Shown here piece by piece: positions 32,116-41,385 of a stretch of 44,075 nucleotides of DNA. Every line of letters starts with the position of its first letter. Within the stretch, counting starts at the first letter, position 1. This stretch comes from CAIVAT01 sp964455285. Lineage in GTDB: Bacteria; Bacteroidota; Bacteroidia; Bacteroidales; FEN-979. The translations under genes and the position numbers were made by a program. Location: contig CAYVVG010000026.1 of the NCBI GenBank assembly GCA_964455285.1, positions 1 through 44,075 on the forward strand, in the 5' to 3' direction. A model generated the notes under the pieces. It saw only the letters and a program-made list of their open reading frames with translations, had not been told where the DNA came from and did no database searches.

Positions 32116-32170
32116 ACTTTGTAAAAATGGATTACAACGTAAAGTTACTTGGTGACAGGCATTCCGGGTC

Positions 32171-35100
32171 TCACATCGGGATGAAAATTTTGCGCGTGAT
32201 GGTCTGTTCAGGGGTGACGATTTTAACGATGAAATATCCCGCCGGACAAGAAAGGGTAACAGCATCGTCGGTTCCTGAAATTGACTGGCGGATCACCTCT
32301 TGCCCCAGGATATTGAAAACCGACAACTCTCCCTCCAATGGGCAACCCTTATCGCTCTTTATCCTGATTCTTTTCCCTGTGATCCAGATGGCAAAACATG
32401 GCCGGCTGTCATCATTGCCAATCCCAAAAGGCGCTCCGAAGTGAATCCGGAAACGTTCCGGCTGCTCCCAGGGTGAAGCCGTGAAAGAATATGCCGGATT
32501 GCTCTTCAGATCCTGGGTCGTCCCGGTCTTCAGGTCCTCCAGGAAAACCCGGCTACTCAGTGCGAAACCGCCGATCCCCGGGGCCGTGAGGGTGTACCCG
32601 GCGGTTGTTCCGGCCTTTATGCTCACGGGGATCACCAGTTCGGCCGTGGGTTGGGCATACCGTACGATCGAATATTCCTTTCCCGAACCGACCGACCAGA
32701 GCTCAGGCGCCTCATCATAGAAGCTGCGCAGTTTTTCGCTGCCGCCCGGAACGAACGCCGGGTTAAAGGCAATGACCATTTCGTCGCTGTATGAATTGGC
32801 ATTGGTGGTCAGGTGCAATCTTACCGCACCGGGTTCGTCATCTTCGCTCTTTAGCCACGGCTGGGTGCTGTGCGCACGCACGGCATCGGTCATGCCCAGG
32901 GTTCCCGCCGCAGCTGCCTTCACGAAAAAGGCCTGCCCCGGTGCAATGTACCGGCTCGTACCATTGGTGCCCGATCCGGTGCCCGAATTGAACACCCCGT
33001 AATTGCCGGCATTGTCGTTATAGATCCAATAGTCGTACCCGCTGCTGTTGAGGGCCAGGTTACCACGGCTCCAGCCGCCCGTTGCCTGCCAGTCAATGGC
33101 CGACGGATAGGGGTTGCCGGCCAGGTTGAACTTGTTCGAGGTCACCGATAATGAATAGCCGACGCTGCCCTGGTTGAGATCTCCCGTAAAGAGGTGGGTG
33201 ACGGGCGATCCTGCGGTCCAACCGGTGTTGTAGGCCGCCAGGTAACCACGCCCGGGTATCATCACAGGGGGAGTGGCGGATCCGAATCCCGCATTGCTTC
33301 CTGCCTCGTCGATCGTTCCGTTGTTGTATTCCCCGTTCTCCCTGCGCAGGTTCACCCAGTAAAGCCCCGTGGTGGTGTCGGTATTAGGGTTCCAGTAATA
33401 GAAATCCCAGTTCCAGGGAGCGGCCCCGAAACTGAGCGGCGAGCCCGAGGGTGCCGGGGCAAACGAGTTCCAGACGGGTTGTGCCGACACCGGTGAAGAG
33501 AGGAAATGCCATTTCCAGTCGTTGGCTATGTGCCGCTCCGCCGTTGCAGCGACCGCGCTGGTAACATGGATCAGCGATCCCGTACCGGTCGCATCCGATT
33601 GGATCACCAGCCCGGTATTGCCGGCATGGTTGGTGAGTAGGCCGTTTACCGTAAACTGTCCGTTGGAAGCTACGGTGACCGATCGGCCGGAATTAATGGT
33701 CAGATCGGCCGTAGTAACGACGCTTGAAACGGTACAGGCTCCGTCGATGATCGTGTTACTGGCCGATGCCGGCACGGTGCCGGTGTTCCAGCGGGCGGCG
33801 TCTGTCCAGTCGCCGGTTCCCGTGAAGGTCGGACCCGCCACGGTCAGCACGCCCGAAACATAGGCACTTCCGTCCCAAAATCCTCCTCCGCCTGCGCTGT
33901 ATCCCCCGTAAACGTAGGGGGATGACCCTCTCCTGTAGCGGGTGGCATAATACCAGGTTCCAGGGGAAGAGATGGCGGCGCCCAGGTTGGCCATGTATTC
34001 ATCGTTGTTGCCGGAGTCGGTGTTGTAGGTAGCCGGTACCCAGTTGGTCCAGCCTGATGGATTGGTGTTTGCCGTGCTGTAGCCAATCCAGCATTGCATG
34101 CCGGCTCCTGCTCCTGCGCCGGGTGTAACGCCGCCCAGATAAACCTGGCCGTAAACAGTATAGGTTACGCCAAGCACAATGTTTCCGCCGGCTGGCCATT
34201 GCAGGTTCCCCCAGGTGACGGAAGGGACCGGCTCAGCCAGTTGAATGTCGCCGAGCGTCGCACTGGCAAGACCGGTCACCTGGGTGGAGGTGGAGGTGCG
34301 AGTCCCAAGGGCCGGATAGGACCATGCGCCCGACGCATTGATGCCGGCATTGAGGTTGCCGGTGAGGGTTCCAGCATCGAGATCCCCGCTCACAAAATTC
34401 AGTGTGGCCGTACAGGAAGTAAAAGAAACCGTTGCCGGGAAGGACCAGTAACGGTTCACGCTTAAAGCGCCGTCGAGAGTGGACGTGCCGGTGGCGGGAT
34501 GATCGCCGGTCGTTGTCTTCATTGAAATCGCGCCTGTTCCCGTAATGCTGCCTGCCGGGAACGACAGGGATACCGGGGCATAGTTGGTTGCATCCCCGAT
34601 CTGAAAGGTTCTGTTATCGACAGAGGTGTTCCCTGACCAAAGATATTTTTGCAGGGTACCGTTCACCCAACCGTTTGTTCTGACAATGACATTATACACG
34701 TCATACACTTTGCCGGTGCCCGTAGTAGTCACAACTCCGTTGGTAAGCAGGATGGAATTGTCTGCCCGGAGCTCCGTGCTGAGCGTAATTCCTGATGTAT
34801 TGTCAATGTTTAAACCTCTTAACCGGGTGTATGTCCCGCCTCCTACAGCCTGCAGCGACGACCCGTTGAATGTCACCATGGATGACGCACTGGAATTGGT
34901 AAAATCAAAGCTGCCATACATGCTCCAATTGCCTTTTACCTCCAAGACCGAACTGGCTGCCGACATTTTCAGGGTGGCTCCCGAAAGGATTGTGATGTCC
35001 CTGCAATACGCCACCGTGGTTGTTGATATATCCGGCATATTGGAGGCGCCTGCCGGAATGATCACATCGGTGGCGGCCGTCGGTACGCTGTTGTTGCACC

Positions 35101-38100
35101 AGTTTCCCGCTGTATGCCAGTTGGTGCCGGCCGTCCCGGTCCAGACCCCGGAACATTCCATCACCTGAACATGATCGATTCCCCACATGTAGGAGCCCGT
35201 CGCATCATCAAAATAGTTCCACCTGAACTTTACGTTGCTTTGTCCGGCGGCGCCGGGTACCAGGAGTACGACGGGTGTATTGTTCTGGTCGGTGGTGTAG
35301 GTGGCCAGCAGGCTCCAGTTAAGCCCGTTGTCGGTCGTGTAATACACTCTGGCAATGGAACTCCAGGAAGCATCGCCATCGTAATGCTGGTTGAACTTCA
35401 ACAGCGCGGTACTGAACGATGAAAGATCAAAGGGCGGTGAAAACAGGTCGGAATTGAAACTGACCGAACTTCCCGGGGTGCTTTTAAAATATGCATAGGG
35501 GGCCGTGAGGATGGTGGGAGGGTTGTTGGTATTGGTGGTACTCCCGAATTGCCAGCTGCGGTTTCCGGTATGGTCGATCACCTGCCAGCAATCGGTGTTT
35601 TCGAATGTGCAGGTGTAGGGGAAGGTGGAGACCGGCGGACAATCGGTGGTAGCGTCAACCGGGCCTACTCCTGCCGAATACTGGTTGCTTCCGTTCACCG
35701 ACCATATTTTGTAATAATACCGGGTGGATGGCGATAGTCCTGTATGATTGTACCCTGTGGCGGAACCGGTATACAGAATCGTTCCGCCGCCGGGCAGGGT
35801 GTTCCCTGCCGAATATCCTGTGCCTTCGGCCGGTTGCCCGAAAGTACCGGTCGACGACCATGCCAACAGGACATGATCATTGGATGTATTCTTTGTCCAG
35901 CCCAGGTTTATTTGTGCAGAACCTGCCACAAAAGCGGAAAACCCGGTCGGATCGGTCACGTTCACCTGGGCCAGGTCGCTCTCCCACAACCCGCGTCCGT
36001 AAGTGGCCGCTTTTATGCGGCTGTTGGCGGAAGAAGCGTCATAATAGATGTCCAGTTCCCGCACGTCTACAGGGGGGAGCCCGTTGCTGAATAGCATCCA
36101 GTTCGACAGCGTGGCATCTTTGTACCAAACACCGGTCTGGTTACCGATGTAGATCCCCTCGTTGCTGTTTTTATCCATAACTACCGTGTTGATGAACAAC
36201 GAGGGCAGGTTGCCGGTGATGTCGGCCCAGGTGGCGCCTTTGTCAGCCGACCGGAAAACTTTATAATCGGTGGTGGCAAAAACAATGGAAGAATTGGAGG
36301 GATGGGCTTCCAGGTCGGTCGGAGTGCTGCCCCCCGGAAGGGTGCAGGCGGCCCAGGTCACCAAGCCGGCGGCATCCATGGCGTTGTCGGTTCGTTTCAG
36401 CGATCCGGAACGAACGGCATACAGCACGTTCACATCGGCCGGGGATTGCTCGAGCACCCGGCAAGTACTGGTTTCTCCCGACGAAATGGCCGACCAGGTG
36501 ACCGAACTGGCTGTAGAGGCCTTGACATTGGCCGAACGCCACACATTCTTGTAGCCCAGGAACATGTAGTTCGGATCGGTTTCGTGCAAGCAGAACGGGT
36601 ACATCCAGTGGCTGGTTTCGCCGATGATCCCGTTCGAATTGAAGTTTGCAATGGTACTGTATGAATTACCGCCGGTAGCCGTCCGACGAAGGACACCCGT
36701 CGTGCTGGCATTGTACCTGTAATTGGTGTTGGTATAGTCGATCGCCCCTTCGCCGGCATCGCCTCCCGCGACCGTAGTGAATGCACTGCCGTTGTTGAAG
36801 GCCGCCCCGTTATCCTGGTACCCGTTGATGGTCATGGCGCTGCTGGTGGCGGATTGCCCGATCTTATAAACCTGAGCGATGGCGATCCCGGAGGAGATCT
36901 GGGTCCAGTTGGTCCCCCCGTTCGCCGTCCAGTACAATCCCCCGTCATTGCCCACATACAATCTTCCGTTCAGAGGGTTCCACTCATACCAATGCTGGTC
37001 GGCATGAACCGATTCGGCGCAGTTGGCCGTAGGATCGGAGGGGGCGAAATTGCTTCCGACCCAATGGCTGATGGGAGCCCAGGTCGCCCCACCGTCGGTG
37101 CTTTTCCAGTTGTTGATACTTCCCACAAACACTGTGTTGGCATTGTTCGGGTCGACGGTGATACACAGGTCGTAGGTGGCCTGGGTGGAGGTGCCGCTGC
37201 CGTCGCACTTGTAATCGAAGATGTTCGGGCTGGTGGAGCGGGTGGTGAAATTAACGCCGTAGTCTGTGGACCGGAGAAGGGCCGAAAAGGTGTTATCCGA
37301 GGCTTTGATCTGGACCAGGTACACACAGGCAGGATTGGCGGAGGAAACGCCGATCACCATGCGCGATCCGGCCGAAGGAATGCCGTTGGAGGCGGAAAGC
37401 TGCGTCCAGGATTCTCCTCCGTCGGACGACCGGTAGAATTTCCCACCCTCGGTGGCATACACGATGGCGGGATTCCCCGGATTGTATCGGATTTCCTTGT
37501 AGTGGCTGGTATTGTTCGATTTCTGGGTCCAATGGGAGCCTCCGTCGATGGTTTTATAGATGCCTTTACTGGTGGCTGCCAGAATGGTGTTCGGATCGGA
37601 GGGGTGCATGGCCAGGCCTCCCACAATCGAATTTCCCATGTTCTGGTTGACCTGGGTCCAGGAGACCCCTCCGTTCGTTGATTTAAAAACGCCTATCCCG
37701 GGGGCGTCGGAAGCGTCCCGGTCGCCGGTCCCGATGTAAAGGATCGCCGGATCGACCGGATGCACCAGGATAGCCGATACCCCGAGTTTGGGAATGTTGG
37801 CCGAAAGATCGGTCCAGGTCGATCCTCCGTCGGTCGATTTCCAGATCCCCCCGGAGGGCGCCCCGATAAAGATCGTAGCTGCGTCGGTGGGATGGAAAGC
37901 CACCGCATTGATGCGCCCCATGCCGGTCGGTTGGCCGGTGGAGTTGGTTGGATAGGCGACCGGGCCTACGATCGTCCAGTTCCCGGAGACAGAACTCATC
38001 CCGTCCTGTTCGCTCATGTACTGGTCATACTGTTGTTTCACATAGCCCGGCGACTGGAGTTTTCCGTCGGGCAGAACCCTCGATTCGTGGATGTATTCCC

Positions 38101-38347
38101 ATCGCTTAAAAATCTTGTATCCAATCCCTTTCTGGGTGATGTCGTACCGGTTATAATACGCATTGGCGGCCTTCACGATATCCTGGAACCTGGCACCGGG
38201 GTCCTGCATCATTTCCAGCCAGTCCAGTTGCCTGCGGTTGTTGTCATTCGGTCGGATATCCTGCGCCGGAACCGGAAACGACAGGGCCAGTATCAGGCTT
38301 AATGAAAAAAGCCCGGAATAAAAAGGGAACAGGATTTTCACTTTCAT
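32171..38347 (-). CDS. Giant Asp-box (BNR/sortilin-like) surface protein with T9SS domain
   Basis: A 2058-residue exported protein. The signal peptide ends PVPAQ (about residue 29). Residues about 115-800 form one or two beta-propellers with at least eight Asp-box repeats (for example STDGGSTW, STNGGVSW, TIDGGSHW, SSDGGESW, STDGGATW, SADKGATW), as in sortilin, photosynthesis-stability and xyloglucanase-type propellers. There follow a Fn3-like module, a MAM-like domain, a GTNWHTAGNW beta module, a long strand-rich region with a second TGDWTDAARW module, and a T9SS type A domain at the end (LSVFNILGQEVIRQSI, PAGYFIVKI). The middle cassette is shared with the peptidase gene 55 bp downstream. The two probably form one operon of surface proteins; the role (adhesion or polymer degradation) is not determined. 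Confidence 0.9.
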   Translation of the reverse strand: MKVKILFPFYSGLFSLSLILALSFPVPAQDIRPNDNNRRQLDWLEMMQDPGARFQDIVKAANAYYNRYDITQKGIGYKIFKRWEYIHESRVLPDGKLQSPGYVKQQYDQYMSEQDGMSSVSGNWTIVGPVAYPTNSTGQPTGMGRINAVAFHPTDAATIFIGAPSGGIWKSTDGGSTWTDLSANIPKLGVSAILVHPVDPAILYIGTGDRDASDAPGIGVFKSTNGGVSWTQVNQNMGNSIVGGLAMHPSDPNTILAATSKGIYKTIDGGSHWTQKSNNTSHYKEIRYNPGNPAIVYATEGGKFYRSSDGGESWTQLSASNGIPSAGSRMVIGVSSANPACVYLVQIKASDNTFSALLRSTDYGVNFTTRSTSPNIFDYKCDGSGTSTQATYDLCITVDPNNANTVFVGSINNWKSTDGGATWAPISHWVGSNFAPSDPTANCAESVHADQHWYEWNPLNGRLYVGNDGGLYWTANGGTNWTQISSGIAIAQVYKIGQSATSSAMTINGYQDNGAAFNNGSAFTTVAGGDAGEGAIDYTNTNYRYNASTTGVLRRTATGGNSYSTIANFNSNGIIGETSHWMYPFCLHETDPNYMFLGYKNVWRSANVKASTASSVTWSAISSGETSTCRVLEQSPADVNVLYAVRSGSLKRTDNAMDAAGLVTWAACTLPGGSTPTDLEAHPSNSSIVFATTDYKVFRSADKGATWADITGNLPSLFINTVVMDKNSNEGIYIGNQTGVWYKDATLSNWMLFSNGLPPVDVRELDIYYDASSANSRIKAATYGRGLWESDLAQVNVTDPTGFSAFVAGSAQINLGWTKNTSNDHVLLAWSSTGTFGQPAEGTGYSAGNTLPGGGTILYTGSATGYNHTGLSPSTRYYYKIWSVNGSNQYSAGVGPVDATTDCPPVSTFPYTCTFENTDCWQVIDHTGNRSWQFGSTTNTNNPPTILTAPYAYFKSTPGSSVSFNSDLFSPPFDLSSFSTALLKFNQHYDGDASWSSIARVYYTTDNGLNWSLLATYTTDQNNTPVVLLVPGAAGQSNVKFRWNYFDDATGSYMWGIDHVQVMECSGVWTGTAGTNWHTAGNWCNNSVPTAATDVIIPAGASNMPDISTTTVAYCRDITILSGATLKMSAASSVLEVKGNWSMYGSFDFTNSSASSMVTFNGSSLQAVGGGTYTRLRGLNIDNTSGITLSTELRADNSILLTNGVVTTTGTGKVYDVYNVIVRTNGWVNGTLQKYLWSGNTSVDNRTFQIGDATNYAPVSLSFPAGSITGTGAISMKTTTGDHPATGTSTLDGALSVNRYWSFPATVSFTSCTATLNFVSGDLDAGTLTGNLNAGINASGAWSYPALGTRTSTSTQVTGLASATLGDIQLAEPVPSVTWGNLQWPAGGNIVLGVTYTVYGQVYLGGVTPGAGAGAGMQCWIGYSTANTNPSGWTNWVPATYNTDSGNNDEYMANLGAAISSPGTWYYATRYRRGSSPYVYGGYSAGGGGFWDGSAYVSGVLTVAGPTFTGTGDWTDAARWNTGTVPASASNTIIDGACTVSSVVTTADLTINSGRSVTVASNGQFTVNGLLTNHAGNTGLVIQSDATGTGSLIHVTSAVAATAERHIANDWKWHFLSSPVSAQPVWNSFAPAPSGSPLSFGAAPWNWDFYYWNPNTDTTTGLYWVNLRRENGEYNNGTIDEAGSNAGFGSATPPVMIPGRGYLAAYNTGWTAGSPVTHLFTGDLNQGSVGYSLSVTSNKFNLAGNPYPSAIDWQATGGWSRGNLALNSSGYDYWIYNDNAGNYGVFNSGTGSGTNGTSRYIAPGQAFFVKAAAAGTLGMTDAVRAHSTQPWLKSEDDEPGAVRLHLTTNANSYSDEMVIAFNPAFVPGGSEKLRSFYDEAPELWSVGSGKEYSIVRYAQPTAELVIPVSIKAGTTAGYTLTAPGIGGFALSSRVFLEDLKTGTTQDLKSNPAYSFTASPWEQPERFRIHFGAPFGIGNDDSRPCFAIWITGKRIRIKSDKGCPLEGELSVFNILGQEVIRQSISGTDDAVTLSCPAGYFIVKIVTPEQTITRKIFIPM

Positions 38348-38492
38348 TTCTGATTTTTTTGTTAAACTGAAAATAACGGGGGATACTGCGGATGAACCGG
38401 GATCGACCGGTATTTCCGGGTATGGCTGTTCTGAAGCCTATCCCTGAAGACTGGAATCCTGCATTTCCCCGCAGTGATGTCATTCACACAGC

Positions 38493-38500
38493 CAAAATTA
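38493..38500 (-). promoter_or_regulatory. Possible -7 box for the giant surface-protein operon
   Basis: Minus-strand TAATTTTG fits TAnnTTTG, with a 145-nt leader to the ATG at 38347. No matching -33 element is evident, so support is modest. The 231-bp spacer contains no gene. Confidence 0.3.
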
Positions 38501-38578
38501 GCCAACCCTTCCGGGGCGTGGAGAGGAGAAATGCGGACAAAATGCGGACAAGCGCGATAAATTATGTCTATGTCAGGG

Positions 38579-40387
38579 TCAATACCTTGCCAGGTAGGAT
38601 TCCAGCGGGATATCGGGCGTCAGGTTCATCTTTTTCCGGATCCGGTAGCGGGTCTTCCGGATCGCCTCCTGGGTCACATTCAGGTTCCCTGCGATCTGCG
38701 AACCCGACAGGTTGAGACGAAGGTATGCGCAGAATTTCAGTTCCGATTTGGTGAGGGTGGGATGTGCTTTGACCAGGTTGGCATGGAATGATTCATGAAC
38801 CTGGATGAACTGCTGGTTGAAGAGTTCCGATTCTCCCTTCTGGTTCAGCTGACTTTTAATATTCGAGAGGATCTCATTGACCTGCTGAAGGTGGTCTTCC
38901 CCGGCACGGCGGCTGAACGCCTCCCGGATCCTTTTCCCGATGTCGGTCAGGAGTTCGTTTTTCTGTTCCACGTTCATTACATGCACCAGGAGTTCCCGTT
39001 CTTTGTGCCGAAGTTCACCGGCCATATTCTCGATCCGCAGCCGGTCGATTTCCTGGTCTTTTTTCATGGTCCCGATCTCCAGGTCCTTGATTTGCCGGAT
39101 CTTCTCGGTAAGTTGTCTGCTGTTGCGAAGGTTCCGGCGCTGCAGGAACAATACGGTGATCAAAAGACCGATCAGGATCACCGACATGACAAACAGGGAA
39201 ATGAACAACCGTTTTATTCTTGTTTCAGAGGTTAGCCGGGTCTGTTGCTGGTCGATGATCCATTTTTTCTTTTCGTTCTGGTATTGAAGGTCCGATTGCA
39301 TCATGTCGCTGCGAAGCCTTCGGTTGACCATGGAGTCTTTCAGCGCGGCAATGGCTTTTCGTTTGATCAGTTCTGCCCGGTAATTGCCTGCTATGGAATC
39401 GGCCTGTGCAAGGAATTTCAGCGCTTCGGCCTCTGTCTCTATATCATCGATGGCCCGGGCCATGGTGACGGATCTGTTCAGCCATCCGGCAGCCGATTCG
39501 TTCGCCCCCTGCTTCAGCAGCAGCTCGCCTTTAAACCCGCAAAGGGTGGCAAGCAGCACCGTATCCCCCACCGGCCCGGCGATTTCAATGGCCCGGTCGA
39601 GGAAAACCATGGCCGAATCGTCGTTCCCTTTTTCCCTGTTCAGCATGGCGAGCTGGAAATAAATGATCTGAAGTGCCATGCTGTCGTTCATGTTCCTCAG
39701 CTCAATGACAAGGGCATGGTAAAGATCTTCAGCCCTGTCATAATCGCCCTTTTCCAGATACATTCGGGCCAGGTTCCCCCGGTTCTCGATCAGGTAATAG
39801 AGATTCCCCGCCCGTTCATTGATCCGAATGGCTTCCGTGAAAAAGTGCTCCGCACTGTCAAACCGGTGACTGTCGGTCTGGTACACGCCCAGGATGTTGT
39901 ACACCTTCACAATGCCGGCACTGTCGTGTTCCTGTTCGAAAAGCAGAAGTGCCTCCAGGTAGAGTTTGAACGCTAGGTCACTATCGTCGTTCATCCGGAT
40001 GCTGGCTGTCCGCTCCAGACACCTGGCTTCGAGAAGTTTAAAATGATTCCGGCGGGCAATCTCCCGGGCTTCGCCATATTTTTCCAGGGCCTCCCTGTAC
40101 CGGTTCTGGAGGGAGAAAAGGTTTCCCTGTTCGAAGATAGCGGTCGCTTCTCCTTCCGCGTAGCCGCATCCCCTGGCAAGGGCACCGGCCTTCAGGATCA
40201 CCTGTAAAAGGCTGTCGGGATTGTCGAGCCGGTTGCGTGGGAGCTTACCCAGGATCCGGTTCACTGTCGCAGTATCCCTTCGCCAGGCCGGACCGTTGCC
40301 TTTGAAGTCATTCGTACGCTCTCCTCCTCCCTGGCAGGAAGCCAGGAAAGCTGCAACGGCGACAGCGATCAGACAGATGTTCCTCAT
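38579..40387 (-). CDS. Membrane TPR protein with C-terminal LuxR-type HTH
   Basis: A 602-residue one-piece regulator. The N-terminus has a lipoprotein-like signal (AAFLASC at about 12-18). Residues about 50-340 are TPR repeats such as GEATAIFEQGNLFSLQNRYREAL and FFTEAIRINERAG. A membrane helix lies near 392-414 (LFISLFVMSVILIGLLITVLFL), followed by a coiled-coil (about 415-500) and a LuxR/GerE-like helix-turn-helix at 540-602 (TLTKSELKFCAYLRLNLSG, SQIAGNLNVTQEAIRKTRYR). Such proteins in Bacteroidota sense in the periplasm and act on DNA from the membrane. It lies just before the giant surface-protein gene, on the same strand, so it may control it; this is inference from position. Confidence 0.88.
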   Translation of the reverse strand: MRNICLIAVAVAAFLASCQGGGERTNDFKGNGPAWRRDTATVNRILGKLPRNRLDNPDSLLQVILKAGALARGCGYAEGEATAIFEQGNLFSLQNRYREALEKYGEAREIARRNHFKLLEARCLERTASIRMNDDSDLAFKLYLEALLLFEQEHDSAGIVKVYNILGVYQTDSHRFDSAEHFFTEAIRINERAGNLYYLIENRGNLARMYLEKGDYDRAEDLYHALVIELRNMNDSMALQIIYFQLAMLNREKGNDDSAMVFLDRAIEIAGPVGDTVLLATLCGFKGELLLKQGANESAAGWLNRSVTMARAIDDIETEAEALKFLAQADSIAGNYRAELIKRKAIAALKDSMVNRRLRSDMMQSDLQYQNEKKKWIIDQQQTRLTSETRIKRLFISLFVMSVILIGLLITVLFLQRRNLRNSRQLTEKIRQIKDLEIGTMKKDQEIDRLRIENMAGELRHKERELLVHVMNVEQKNELLTDIGKRIREAFSRRAGEDHLQQVNEILSNIKSQLNQKGESELFNQQFIQVHESFHANLVKAHPTLTKSELKFCAYLRLNLSGSQIAGNLNVTQEAIRKTRYRIRKKMNLTPDIPLESYLARY

Positions 40388-40459
40388 GGTTCATTTCCCG
40401 CGGTAACGGTACAAATTTCATGAAAAATCCGTATTCTTGCGGAAAAACATGATATTACC

Positions 40460-41068
40460 ATGAAAATGAACCCTGTTGACCAATATATAGAAGGCTCCGC
40501 CGCCTTCGCCCGTCCCATCCTCACCCATCTCCGCGACCTGGTCCGCCGGGCCTGTCCCGAAGCGGAAGAAAAACTGAAGTGGGGATTTCCGCATTTCGAT
40601 TACAAGGGAGTGTACACCAGCATGGCTGCATTCAAGGAACACTGCGCCTTTACTTTCTGGAAGGCGAAGGAGATGAACGACCCGCATGGGTTGCTCGGCG
40701 AAAGGGAAGAAAAAGCAATGGGACACTTCGGGCGGATCCGTTCGCTGGCCGACCTTCCTCCCGATATCGTTTTGCTTGAATATCTGCAGCATGCAAGGGA
40801 ATTGAACGACCGGGGAGTGAAGCGCGTCACCTCCCGGCCCTCCGCGGCTGGTCCTGATTCCCTGGGGGTTCCAGCCGGCCTGGCCGAAGGCCTGGACAGG
40901 AACCCGGCGGCCCGGAAGCACTTCGACGCATTTACCCCGGGCAAACGAAAAGAGTACATCCTGTGGATCACCGAAGCTAAAACAGACGCTACGAGGGAGA
41001 AACGCATCGCCACCGCAGTCGAATGGATCGCGGAGGGAAAGGTGAGGAACTGGAAATACCAGAAGTGA
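40460..41068 (+). CDS. DUF1801 / YdeI-OmpD-associated family protein
   Basis: A 202-residue cytoplasmic protein joining two known parts: a DUF1801 (YdhG-like) domain (about 8-115; LKWGFPHFDYKG, FTFWKAKEM, and LPPDIVLLEYL) and a YdeI-like C-terminal domain (about 145-202; KHFDAFTPGKRKEYILWITEAK, TREKRIATAVEWIAEGK). Family members are linked to bacteriocin or peptide tolerance in some bacteria, but the biochemical function is not established. The ATG at 40460 follows an AT-rich stretch containing TATTCTTG, an imperfect -7 box. Confidence 0.85.
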   Translation: MKMNPVDQYIEGSAAFARPILTHLRDLVRRACPEAEEKLKWGFPHFDYKGVYTSMAAFKEHCAFTFWKAKEMNDPHGLLGEREEKAMGHFGRIRSLADLPPDIVLLEYLQHARELNDRGVKRVTSRPSAAGPDSLGVPAGLAEGLDRNPAARKHFDAFTPGKRKEYILWITEAKTDATREKRIATAVEWIAEGKVRNWKYQK

Positions 41069-41075
41069 ATTCAGG

Positions 41076-41102
41076 CAATGCAAACAATGCAAACAATGCA
41101 AA
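41076..41102. repeat. 9-bp tandem repeat (CAATGCAAA)x3
   Basis: Three perfect copies of CAATGCAAA at 41076-41084, 41085-41093 and 41094-41102, just after the DUF1801 stop codon. Confidence 0.8.
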
Positions 41103-41321
41103 CAGGGGCGTGTTTTTGGAACAGGGGTGTTTTATCTTGAACGCGAGACTGTTTTCAGGATGGTATTGATGCAGCCTGATAATATCCGCACCCAAATCGA
41201 GGCTCTTGTTATAAATCACATTATTGGTTTTCATTTTTTCTGCTTAATCGGAAAAAACCAAAAAAGTGATACCCGTGTCGAAAAATATTCCCAAAAACCG
41301 CATCTTTGCATGCACCCATTC

Positions 41322-41375
41322 AATGCATTGTTTGCATTGTTTGCATTGACTGCATTGTTTGCATTACCTTCATTG
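41322..41375. repeat. 9-bp tandem repeat (TTTGCATTG)x6, inverted relative to the array at 41076
   Basis: Six 9-mers: AATGCATTG, TTTGCATTG, TTTGCATTG, ACTGCATTG, TTTGCATTA, CCTTCATTG. They are the reverse complement of the CAATGCAAA family and end 10 bp before the DUF3109 start, so they lie in its 5' leader. Confidence 0.8.
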
Positions 41376-41385
41376 CCAGCACTAT

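Larger units (their letters stand above)
41069..41385. other. Spacer bounded by inverted 9-bp arrays
   Basis: Between the DUF1801 and DUF3109 genes. It starts with a 9-bp array (41076-41102) and ends with the reverse-complement array (41322-41375). The roughly 220 bp between them are AT-rich, with no open frame of credible length. Nothing else was recognised. Confidence 0.65.

Noticed and set aside
32116..32265. 50-residue N-terminal extension of the M6 peptidase
   Set aside because: The ATG at 32115 gives a normal signal peptide; the extension has no signal features.
41322..41375. Extended N-terminus for the DUF3109 protein through the 9-bp repeats
   Set aside because: The upstream codons are translated tandem repeat; the ATG at 41386 gives the family N-terminus.
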